From positions 1 through 14,384 of the forward strand of contig CALCXL010000423.1 of NCBI GenBank assembly GCA_937907595.1: a stretch of DNA of 14,384 nucleotides. The letters are read 5' to 3'. Source of the stretch: an uncultured Pseudomonadota bacterium. GTDB taxonomy: Bacteria > Myxococcota_A > UBA796 > UBA9615. Below are positions 6,686-13,421 of this stretch, piece by piece (the first letter of the stretch is position 1; each line of letters begins with the position of its first letter). A model generated the notes under the pieces. That model was given only the letters and a program-made list of their open reading frames with translations, ran no database searches and had not been told where the DNA came from. A program made the position numbers and the translations under genes.

Positions 6686-9036
6686 TCCGGGCCCCCGATG
6701 GGCTGCGGGCCGTCGCCCTGGCCGCGCTGCTGGTCGGGCTGTCCGGCTGCGCCGAGGGACACGGCGACGTCGCGGCGGACGTGTCGGCGCCCCTGGGCCA
6801 GGTCGTGCCCTACGCCTCCGCCGAACAGCGCGCGATCTTCGAGCTGGGCCAGGAGGTCGCCCTGCGCCGCTTCGCCCGGGCCGACGGCCTGGGGCCCGCC
6901 TTCAACGTCACCTTCTGCGGCTCCTGCCACGAGCGCCCGACCCTGGGCGGATCAGCGGGCTCCTACCGCAACTTCTTCATCGCGGCCCGGCTCAGCCCGG
7001 ACGGCGCGTACCAGCCCGCGCAATCGGCGGGCCCCGCCGGTGGGGTGGTTCGGCTGTACCAGTACGGCGAGGGGCTGCCCGCCCGCCCCGCGCTGGACCC
7101 CGCCGACGACATCGTGGGGCGCCGCAACCCGATCCCCTTCTTCGGCGCGGGGTTGATGGCGGAGCTCCCCGAAGACGAGATCCTGGCCTTCTCGGACCCC
7201 GACGACGCAGACGGCGACGGGATCTCCGGCCGGCCCAACTACGACCAGGGCTTCGTGGGACGCTTCGGCCGCAAGGCGCAGACGGTCTCCATCGAAGGCT
7301 TCATCCGCGGCCCGCTCTTCAACCACCTGGGCATCACCACCGACCCGCTCACCGACGCCGAAAAGGCCGCCCTGCCCGTGGACAGCAGCGGCGGCGGAGC
7401 CACCACGGCCTGGTGGTGGCCGAACCTCATCCGCCGGGCGCACGCCCAGGTCTCGGCCCCCTCGTCCCCCCTGGTGGACGACGACGGGGTGCCCGATCCC
7501 GAGCTCTCCGGCGAGGACCTCTTCGCGCTGGTGAGCATGACCATGCTGATGGCGGCGCCGGAGCTGGAGCCCGAGAGCGAGCAGGGGGCGCGCGGGCGGG
7601 AGCAGTTCGACGCCCTGGGCTGCGGGGGCTGCCACCGCCCGCGCCTGGAGGGTCCGCGCGGTCCCCTGCCCATCTACTCCGATCTGCTGCTGCACGACAT
7701 GGGGCCCGATCTGGCCGACGGCATCGTGGCCGGCGAGGCCACCGGCTCGGAGTTCCGCACCCAGCCGCTGTGGGGCATCGGCGCCGTCGGGCCCTACCTG
7801 CACGACGGCCGCGCAGGCAGCCTGGACGCCGCCATCGACGCGCACGGGGGTGAGGCGCTGGCCTCCCGCGACGCCTGGGCCGCCGCAGACGCGGGTTCCA
7901 AGGGCGATCTGCGGGAGTTCCTGCTGAGCCTGGGCGGCCGACCGCAAACGAGCCCCGGGCTCTTGCCCCCGGACGGGATGGTGCCGGAGGCGGGCACCTG
8001 GGGGGGGCCCGTCCCCGGCCTGGACGGGGCGGCGACAGCACGCTTCGAAGCAGGGCGGCGGCTCTTCGACCGCGAGTTCCTCCCCGAGGACGGCGCGGGC
8101 GGGCCCCGGCTGAACGGCGACTCCTGTCGCGCCTGCCACTTCGAGCCGGTCCTCGGTGGCGCGGGGCCCCGCGGGGTCAACGTGATGCGCCACGGCGTGC
8201 TCTCCGGGGGCGACGCCTTCGCTCCCCCGGCCGTCGGCACGATCCTGCACCGCACCACGGCGCTGATCGGCGTCGCCCCCCGCGCGCAGCCCGAGGCATC
8301 GATCTTCGAGCACCGACAGACCCCCCACCTGTTCGGGCTGGGGCTCATCGAAGGCATCGACGACGCCACGATCCTCGCCGGCGCGGACCCCGGGGACGCG
8401 GACGGCGACGGCATCCGCGGGCGCCCCTCCTGGACGGACGGCGGACGGCTGGGGCGCTTCGGCTGGAAGGCCCAGGTGCCGACCATCGACGAGTTCGTGC
8501 GCGACGCCTTCACCGCCGAGCTCGGCCTGACGCTGCCCTGGCGGGAGGGCCTGACCTTCGGCCGGGTGCAGGACAACGACGGCGTCGCCGATCCCGAGCT
8601 GGGCCTGGACAGCGCGGACCTGATGGCCGACTTCCTGCGCCGCCTGGGGCCGCCGCCGCGCAGCCCCTCGTCGTGGCCGGACCTCGTCGCCGGCGGAGAG
8701 GCCCAGTTCGCCGCCCTGGGCTGCGCGGGCTGCCATCGCCCCAGCCTCCCGGGCGCGGACGGGCCGGTGCCCCTGTACTCGGACCTGCTGTTGCATCGGA
8801 TCCTGCCCGAGGGCGCCCTGGGCATCGAGGACGCGTCCGCGGGTATGCGGGACTTCCGCACCCCGCCGCTCTGGGGTCTGGCCCGCACCGCTCCCTACCT
8901 GCACTCCGGCGCGGCGGACACGCTGCCGCAGGCGATCGAGGCCCACGCTGGCGAGGGGAGCGCCGCGGCCGCCGCCTTCGCCGCGCTGCCGGCTCCCGAT
9001 CAGGCGGCGCTGATCGCCTTCCTGGAGACGCTGTGA
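6682..9036 (+). CDS. Tandem di-heme oxidoreductase (DHOR/COG3488-type) lipoprotein, four c-type hemes
   Basis: A 784-residue protein from GTG 6682, which overlaps the previous stop and places an ideal lipobox LSGC at residues 20-23. It contains four CxxCH heme sites: C79/C82/H83, C314/C317/H318, C482/C485/H486 and C681/C684/H685. The halves, about 45-430 and 455-784, repeat the same order: first heme site, DADGDGI-x-GRP (about 176-184 and 573-581), RFG-x-KAQ (194-200 and 592-598), a second heme site of the form LGC-x-GCHRP, then YSDLLLH and a PLWG...PYLH block. This matches the DHOR family of putative di-heme peroxidases, related to cytochrome c peroxidase and MauG, whose members usually carry one module. 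The first module keeps LLLHDMG and PYLHDGRA; the second has LLLHRILP and PYLHSGAA, so it has diverged. It is an envelope-anchored oxidoreductase; substrate unknown. The stop overlaps the next GTG. Confidence 0.88.
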   Translation: MIRAPDGLRAVALAALLVGLSGCAEGHGDVAADVSAPLGQVVPYASAEQRAIFELGQEVALRRFARADGLGPAFNVTFCGSCHERPTLGGSAGSYRNFFIAARLSPDGAYQPAQSAGPAGGVVRLYQYGEGLPARPALDPADDIVGRRNPIPFFGAGLMAELPEDEILAFSDPDDADGDGISGRPNYDQGFVGRFGRKAQTVSIEGFIRGPLFNHLGITTDPLTDAEKAALPVDSSGGGATTAWWWPNLIRRAHAQVSAPSSPLVDDDGVPDPELSGEDLFALVSMTMLMAAPELEPESEQGARGREQFDALGCGGCHRPRLEGPRGPLPIYSDLLLHDMGPDLADGIVAGEATGSEFRTQPLWGIGAVGPYLHDGRAGSLDAAIDAHGGEALASRDAWAAADAGSKGDLREFLLSLGGRPQTSPGLLPPDGMVPEAGTWGGPVPGLDGAATARFEAGRRLFDREFLPEDGAGGPRLNGDSCRACHFEPVLGGAGPRGVNVMRHGVLSGGDAFAPPAVGTILHRTTALIGVAPRAQPEASIFEHRQTPHLFGLGLIEGIDDATILAGADPGDADGDGIRGRPSWTDGGRLGRFGWKAQVPTIDEFVRDAFTAELGLTLPWREGLTFGRVQDNDGVADPELGLDSADLMADFLRRLGPPPRSPSSWPDLVAGGEAQFAALGCAGCHRPSLPGADGPVPLYSDLLLHRILPEGALGIEDASAGMRDFRTPPLWGLARTAPYLHSGAADTLPQAIEAHAGEGSAAAAAFAALPAPDQAALIAFLETL

Positions 9037-10415
9037 TCTGGGCCCGAGCGGCCGGCGCCAGGGCGATCGGGCCCTGGCTGGGCTGGGCCGTGGCCTGCGC
9101 GCTGCTGGCGGGCTGCCCGACCGACGAGCCCGTCGTCGACGTCGACCCCATCGTCGACCCGCTGTCCAGGCCGGCGGAGCCCACGCTGTCGCCCTCCTCC
9201 TTCCAGCCGTCGGACGACTGCGCCGCGTGCCACCCCGACCACGCCGCGCAGTGGGCCACGTCGTCGCACGCCTACGCGATGGTCGATCCGGTCTTCCGCG
9301 CCCTGGTGGAGCTGCGGCGGGCCGACTTCGACGGGGCGCAGGACAGCTTCTGCCTACAGTGCCACACCGCGATCGGCACGCGGGGCGGCGAGATCGTGCC
9401 GCACTTCGATTGGGATGCCCTGTCGCCGGTGGTGCAGGAGGGGGTGACCTGCGAGGCCTGCCACCGCGTGTCGGCGCTGGAGCGCCCCTGGAACAGCGGG
9501 CACGTGATCCAGGAGGGCGGGCCCGTGCGCGGCGGGATCGCCGACCCCGCCAGCTCCCCGGCCCACGAGGCCAGCTTCTCCGACCTGCTCACGGGCGCCT
9601 CGTTCTGCGGGGGCTGCCACGACGTCATCGAGCTGGGTGGGCTGCAGCTGGAGCGGCCCTACGAGGAGTGGACGGAGGGCCCCGCTCCGGAGGAGGGTCG
9701 GCCCTGCCAGTCCTGCCACATGCCCACGACGACCGGGCCCGCCGCGGTGGGTGGGCCGAGCGATCGCAGCCTGCACGACCACCGCTTCGTGGGGATCGAC
9801 GTCCCCCTGAGCGAGGGCTTCACCACCGCCGCGGAGGAGGAGGTCCTGCGGACGCGCATCGGCGCGCTGCTCGACGGCGCCGCCAGCCTGGACCTGGTGG
9901 CGGCGCCCTTCGTGCCGGGCGAGGTGGTCGACGTGGTGGCGACGCTGCACAACCACATCGACGGCCACAACCTGCCGACGGGGTCGACCTTCCTGCGCCA
10001 GGCCTGGCTGGAGCTGACCGCGACCGACGCCGACGGCACGGTGCTCTACCGAACCGGGGACCTGGACGCCAACGGGGACCTGCGGGACCACTGGAGCAGC
10101 CTGGATCCCTACGGCGACGCGGATCTGGTCAGCTACTCCTCCCGGCTTACGGCGGCGGACGGGCGGCCCGAGCTCTTCCCCTGGCGGGCCAACGAGCACA
10201 GCAGCGGCTCGATCCCGCCCCGGCACGCGCGCACCTCCACCCTGTTCGTCCCGACCTCAGCGGACACGCCCGGCCCCCTGCAGATCCAGGCCCGCGTCCG
10301 CCTGCGCACCCACCCGCCGCACCTGCTGCGGGCGCTGGGGCTGGAGCACCTGGTCGATCGCGTCGAGACCTGGGACCTGGCCACCGCCAGCCTGCAGGTG
10401 CCCCGGGGACCGTGA
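9033..10415 (+). CDS. Penta-heme c-type cytochrome lipoprotein (cytochrome c554-like)
   Basis: A 460-residue protein from GTG 9033, which overlaps the previous stop (GTGA). A signal sequence with basic residues at 5 and 10 and hydrophobic residues 15-26 ends in the lipobox LAGC (Cys28). Five CxxCH sites are seen: C63/C66/H67, C107/C110/H111, C140/C143/H144, C192/C195/H196 and C225/C228/H229. CAACHPDHAAQWATSSHA and the segment YEEWTEGPAPEEGRPCQSCH are typical of the cytochrome c554-like multiheme family. Extra histidines (in SSHAYAM, NSGHVIQ, SPAHEAS, LHDHRF) could be distal ligands. After the hemes, residues ~280-460 have no CxxCH, look beta-rich, and begin with the family's HNHIDGHNLPTGSTF-type segment. 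It probably carries electrons to or from the DHOR protein at the membrane surface. Enzymatic activity cannot be excluded. Confidence 0.88.
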   Translation: MIWARAAGARAIGPWLGWAVACALLAGCPTDEPVVDVDPIVDPLSRPAEPTLSPSSFQPSDDCAACHPDHAAQWATSSHAYAMVDPVFRALVELRRADFDGAQDSFCLQCHTAIGTRGGEIVPHFDWDALSPVVQEGVTCEACHRVSALERPWNSGHVIQEGGPVRGGIADPASSPAHEASFSDLLTGASFCGGCHDVIELGGLQLERPYEEWTEGPAPEEGRPCQSCHMPTTTGPAAVGGPSDRSLHDHRFVGIDVPLSEGFTTAAEEEVLRTRIGALLDGAASLDLVAAPFVPGEVVDVVATLHNHIDGHNLPTGSTFLRQAWLELTATDADGTVLYRTGDLDANGDLRDHWSSLDPYGDADLVSYSSRLTAADGRPELFPWRANEHSSGSIPPRHARTSTLFVPTSADTPGPLQIQARVRLRTHPPHLLRALGLEHLVDRVETWDLATASLQVPRGP

Positions 10416-10457
10416 GGGCGACGGCCGGTGCCGGTCATGTACTGTGTTCCGCCACCT

Positions 10458-10462
10458 GGAGG
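10458..10462 (+). promoter_or_regulatory. Strong ribosome binding site GGAGG
   Basis: GGAGG lies 4 bases ahead of ATG 10467 and fixes that start over an in-frame ATG 39 bases upstream. It is clearly the best ribosome site in the plus-strand block. A -10-like TACTGT (10440-10445) lies close upstream, without a recognisable -35, so a separate promoter for the last lipoprotein gene is possible but weakly supported. Confidence 0.6.
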
Positions 10463-10466
10463 CCTC

Positions 10467-11030
10467 ATGCGCCGTGCCCTGCTCTTCTCGCTCTGCTTCT
10501 CCCTGCTCGTCGTCTCCTGCGACGCCACCCTCATCACGATCGACGTGCCCTACGAGACCACGACGACCGTGGAGGCGGGAACGGTCCTGGAGAACCTCAT
10601 CGGTGAGGTCGGCTTCGGGGACTTCCTCAACATGGACGTGACCTCCAGCCAGGAGCTGCAGAACCAGGGCGTGGCGCCGGGCGACATCAACGCCGTGAGC
10701 CTGACCTACTTCCGCTTGACGGCGGCGGAGCCGGACGGGGCCGACCTCTCCTTCCTGGAGTCCCTGGAGTTCTACGCCGAGGCCCCGGATCTGCCGCGGG
10801 TCCTGGTGGCCTCGGCCAGCGACTTCCCGGCGGGGCAGGCGACGGTGGACCTGGACGTGGCCGACGTGGACCTGACGGACTACGTGGTGTCGCAGTCCAT
10901 GACGCTCTCCACCGAGGTGGAGGGTCGGCGTCCCGACGATGCGACCGACATCTTCGCGGAGCTCAACCTGAGCATCGCCGTGACCGGCCAGGGCGCCTGC
11001 AACTTCATCGAGGGCGGCTCGGCGAACTGA
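10467..11030 (+). CDS. Small hypothetical lipoprotein
   Basis: A 187-residue protein. Residues 1-18 form a good lipoprotein signal: MRR, a hydrophobic core, then VVSC with Cys18. The mature protein is acidic, beta-prone and free of heme motifs; residues ~50-165 hold alternating hydrophobic segments such as VSLTYFRLTA and TVDLDVADVDLTDYV. The only other mature cysteine is near the C-terminus, in GQGACNF. I do not recognise a family. Asp19 follows the lipid-bearing cysteine; in E. coli this signals retention in the inner membrane, but the rule may not hold here. It begins 51 bp after the cytochrome gene with its own GGAGG site, so it may be co-transcribed or separately driven. A structural or accessory role beside the heme lipoproteins is only inferred from position. 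Confidence 0.78.
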   Translation: MRRALLFSLCFSLLVVSCDATLITIDVPYETTTTVEAGTVLENLIGEVGFGDFLNMDVTSSQELQNQGVAPGDINAVSLTYFRLTAAEPDGADLSFLESLEFYAEAPDLPRVLVASASDFPAGQATVDLDVADVDLTDYVVSQSMTLSTEVEGRRPDDATDIFAELNLSIAVTGQGACNFIEGGSAN

Positions 11031-11069
11031 GCCTGGAACTCTGATCGCGGGCCGCTGACTCCGAGCGAC

Positions 11070-11393
11070 TCACCCCAACAGCCGCCGCTTCGCCCCCTTC
11101 GCCGCCCGACGCAGCCCTCGACGCAGGAGGCCGCCCTGGCCCCCTGCGATCTCCTCGTCGGCCGCGGCGGGGTCCTGCAGGGAGGTCAGCACGGCCGCAG
11201 TGCAGCGCTTGATGTCGTTGACGCAGGGCCGGCAGCCGCTCCCGCAGCAGCGCAGGGCGCTGGCCTTCATCTCCCCGGTGGCCAGCTGACGCACGGTCGG
11301 CGCCCAGGACGGGTCGATCGCGGCGGACCGCAGCTTGAGATGGATCAGCGGGTCGAGCCGGGGCTCGTCGGCGGGGGCCAGGGGCAGGGGCAT
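11070..11393 (-). CDS. Small cysteine-rich protein with oxidoreductase-like domain motif
   Basis: A 107-residue cytoplasmic-looking protein from ATG 11393 on the minus strand. The key feature is RCCGSGCRPCVNDIKRC (residues 48-64), with C49, C50, C54, C57 and C64. This resembles the short Oxidored-like domain (CC-x-SGC-x-x-CV), seen alone or at the N-terminus of larger proteins; its function is poorly defined and metal or redox binding is plausible. The C-terminus (about 91-105) is strongly basic (RRGLRRAAKGAKRR), which could contact nucleic acid or membrane. There is no signal peptide. The ribosome site is weak. It converges with the small lipoprotein gene, with a 39-bp gap that shows no convincing terminator hairpin, and diverges from the HEAT-like exported protein. 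Confidence 0.68.
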   Translation of the reverse strand: MPLPLAPADEPRLDPLIHLKLRSAAIDPSWAPTVRQLATGEMKASALRCCGSGCRPCVNDIKRCTAAVLTSLQDPAAADEEIAGGQGGLLRRGLRRAAKGAKRRLLG

Positions 11394-11603
11394 GGCCCAC
11401 GAAGGTAGCAGCGGGTTGTGCCGATCGCCGCGCGACCCCACGTTGAAGGGAGGATGTCGGAGATCCCGGGAACCCGCGCGGCGCCCGGCGGTCGAAGGGA
11501 GCAGGGGCCGATCGCCCAGCGGTGGCAGCCGCGGGACGACAGGCCGGATCGCCTGCGAGCGGTCCATCGGGGTCGCGACCGGCCCCGCGTGAGGTGCGAA
11601 TCG
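11394..11603. other. Divergent 210-bp spacer with a 10-bp palindrome
   Basis: This separates the minus-strand cysteine-rich gene from the plus-strand exported protein gene and should hold promoters for both. The only clear element is the perfect palindrome GGTCGCGACC at 11571-11580, 23 bases before ATG 11604. The plus frame is open through much of the spacer, but its encoded residues are arginine-rich and unstructured. ATG 11454 directly abuts a GGGAGG with no spacing, so it is a poor start. No standard -35/-10 pair is recognisable. Confidence 0.35.
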
Positions 11604-12827
11604 ATGGGGAGTCCCGGAGCACAACGGACCGGATCGCCGAAGGCGGGAGCCCGGCGCGGCGCGATCCCCCCCGCCGCAGGGCCCGCCGCCGCTCTGAGCC
11701 TCACCCCCTCCGCCTGGGCCCTCCTCCTGGTCCTGCCCGCGGCGCTGCTGCTCCCCCCGCCCGCCGCCGCCGCCTCCTCGGGGTGGCACCAGATCGAAGG
11801 CCCGGCCGGACGCCTGTCCTGGCACGAGGGCGGGGCCTGGCGGTTCGCGGATCGGCGCGGCGTCCTGCCCTTCGCCCCCGACGCGATCGCCCTGGGCGAC
11901 GACGCCTTCGCGGCCCTGGCCGGTCGGTCCGGAGCGGGCGAAGGGGCCGTGATCGCCGTGGTGGGCGCCGACGACGGGCCGCGCGCCGTCCTGACCCTCA
12001 GCGACCTGGTGGGCGAGCAGAACGCCGGGGACTTCTGGCGGCCCGGGCGCGGCGAGGTCGCCTGGCGGGTGGACTGGTGGCTGGCCGGCGACCGCCTGAT
12101 CGTGGTGCCCGACGCGCCGGGTCAGCCGGTGGCGATCAGCCTGGCCGACGGCCTGGTGGAGAACCCCCACTCAGACGTCTTCGTGCAGCGCATGCTCCAG
12201 CCGGACCTGTGGTTCGGCCGACGCCTCCGGGCCCTTGAGCTGGCCGCCGCGGCGCCGCGCACCGCGACCTTCGACCGCGGACTGCGCGGGATGGTGACCG
12301 AGCAGTCCGCGCCCCTGGTGCTGCGCCTGCGCGCCGCGGCCTTGCTGGCGGAGGTCGGCGATCCCACCGGCCGCAGCCTGGTCCTGCTCACCGCGCGGTC
12401 GCCGGCCGCGTCGGGGGGCGCGCGGGTGCGCTCGGACCACCAGCTGGTGCTGCCGGTGCCGGCGGAGCCCTGCGATCGGCCCCCGGGCTTCGCGCTGCAC
12501 CTCCCCTACGATGAAGAGGCGTCCCGCTCCTACGCGATCCGCCTGCTCCCGTCCCTGCTGGGCGAGGACTCGGTGCCCCTGCTCCGGCGCCTGCTGGGCT
12601 CCGGCGAAGAGCGCGATCGACGGGACGCCGCCCTGGCCCTGGGCTGCCTGGCGCAGAGCCACCCGAACGTGGGGCACCGCCTGGCCGAGCGCCCCCAGGG
12701 TCGACCGGAGCCCCACCCCGGCAGCCTGGCGGCGGTGGGCTCCCAGGGGGCCGGCGACCGCGCGAAGCGGCTGGCCCTGGCCCTGGTGCCCATGCTCCTG
12801 CTCGCCGGCTGGGCGCGGCGCCGGTAG
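11604..12827 (+). CDS. Exported HEAT-like protein with hydrophobic, Arg-ended C-terminus
   Basis: A 407-residue protein if started at ATG 11604, which has GAGG 9 bases upstream. A long basic n-region (residues 1-29) precedes a hydrophobic core (about 38-50) and an AAAASS cleavage-like site near residue 57. Residues ~60-200 are beta-rich without a recognised domain. Around 200-265 and 305-350 are helical repeats; EDSVPLLRRLLGSGEERDRR followed by DAALALGCLA resembles a HEAT repeat. The last 20 residues are a short hydrophobic helix (389-402) followed by Arg-Arg-Arg. This has the layout of a C-terminal sorting signal such as MYXO-CTERM or PEP-CTERM, but no signature Cys or PEP motif is present. 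It may be a surface or membrane-tethered protein, with its C-terminus anchoring it. Function unknown. The stop is shared with a convergent hairpin. Confidence 0.7.
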   Translation: MGSPGAQRTGSPKAGARRGAIPPAAGPAAALSLTPSAWALLLVLPAALLLPPPAAAASSGWHQIEGPAGRLSWHEGGAWRFADRRGVLPFAPDAIALGDDAFAALAGRSGAGEGAVIAVVGADDGPRAVLTLSDLVGEQNAGDFWRPGRGEVAWRVDWWLAGDRLIVVPDAPGQPVAISLADGLVENPHSDVFVQRMLQPDLWFGRRLRALELAAAAPRTATFDRGLRGMVTEQSAPLVLRLRAAALLAEVGDPTGRSLVLLTARSPAASGGARVRSDHQLVLPVPAEPCDRPPGFALHLPYDEEASRSYAIRLLPSLLGEDSVPLLRRLLGSGEERDRRDAALALGCLAQSHPNVGHRLAERPQGRPEPHPGSLAAVGSQGAGDRAKRLALALVPMLLLAGWARRR

Positions 12828-12841
12828 CGGCGTCCCTACCG
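12822..12841. terminator. Short convergent hairpin holding both stop codons
   Basis: CGGTAG (12822-12827) and CTACCG (12836-12841) form a perfect 6-bp inverted repeat with an 8-base loop. The TAG stop of the plus-strand gene is the end of the left arm, and the TAG stop of the minus-strand gene is the mirror image in the right arm. The genes are only 8 bp apart. It could act as a bidirectional terminator, but no T-run follows, so the call is tentative. Confidence 0.35.
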
Positions 12842-13408
12842 CCGCTTCTTCCAGACCGCCTCGATGTCCTTCGCCCAGTCGGCCACGGGCCTGCCGCCGA
12901 AGCTGCCGTCGAAGGGCTCGATCAGCACCTTGTCGCCGCCGCCCAGGTGGATCCACAGGGTGTCGCCGAGCAGCGTGCCCTCGGTGGGCGGCAGGTACTC
13001 GATCTTCGTGATCGCCGACCAGGGCGCCAGCACGCAGAGGTCCAGCGTGCGAAGGCAGAACTCCTTCTTGCTCCAGGCCAGCGCCACCCAGCCCTCGTCG
13101 CGCTTGAGCAGCCGCCGCGAGCGCACCGACGCGATGGCCGCTCTCACCAGGGCCGACGTGCCCAGCACCGCCGACGTCATCGCCAGGCCGATGCCCACCG
13201 GCCGGCTCAGGCCGATGCGCTCCCAACCGAGCCAGAGCACCGCCGCCACGACCACGCCCAGGTAGGGCAGGCAGCCGCCGCGGTAGGTCCCCCAGTCCCG
13301 CTGGTCCAGGCCGCGCACCAGCACGTCGCGGGACAGCACGAACTCCGTCAACCGATCGACCTCCGGCCGGCGCAGGCGCACGAACTTCTTGAAGAGGTAG
13401 TCGGTCAC
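12836..13408 (-). CDS. Two-TM membrane protein with cytoplasmic C-terminal domain, unknown function
   Basis: A 190-residue protein from GTG 13408. Two hydrophobic segments (about 46-62 and 70-91) form a hairpin. The C-terminal half, from about 98, is soluble and alternates strands: WVALAWSKKEFCLRTLD, then APWSAITKIEYLPP, then DTLWIHLGGGDKVLIEPF, ending in a helix (177-187). This order resembles bacterial pleckstrin-homology-like domains in small membrane proteins, but the match is by pattern only. The basic C-terminus (WKKRR) and the loops suggest that the domain faces the cytoplasm. It lies 13 bp downstream of the GpsA-family gene on the same strand, so the two are probably co-transcribed. 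No enzyme motif is visible. The ribosome site ahead of GTG is weak, so the exact start is somewhat uncertain. Confidence 0.72.
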   Translation of the reverse strand: MTDYLFKKFVRLRRPEVDRLTEFVLSRDVLVRGLDQRDWGTYRGGCLPYLGVVVAAVLWLGWERIGLSRPVGIGLAMTSAVLGTSALVRAAIASVRSRRLLKRDEGWVALAWSKKEFCLRTLDLCVLAPWSAITKIEYLPPTEGTLLGDTLWIHLGGGDKVLIEPFDGSFGGRPVADWAKDIEAVWKKRR

Positions 13409-13421
13409 GATCGGGGCGACG

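Noticed and set aside
7201..7224. DADGDGI segments as EF-hand calcium-binding loops
   Set aside because: The same segment recurs in both DHOR modules at the equivalent place and is a family feature; there is no flanking helix pattern to support a separate EF-hand.
6952..8946. Minus-strand open frame of about 660 codons opposite the tandem DHOR gene
   Set aside because: The plus strand carries four heme motifs and repeated family motifs; the minus translation has no domain. It is a codon-position artefact of GC-rich DNA.
10416..10466. Stand-alone promoter ahead of the last lipoprotein gene
   Set aside because: Only a -10-like TACTGT is seen, with no -35 element at normal spacing, so I mention it but do not annotate it separately.
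11031..11069. Possible terminator in the convergent gap after the small lipoprotein gene
   Set aside because: Only a direct repeat GACTC and imperfect complementarity to the start of the next gene are present; no stable hairpin or T-run.
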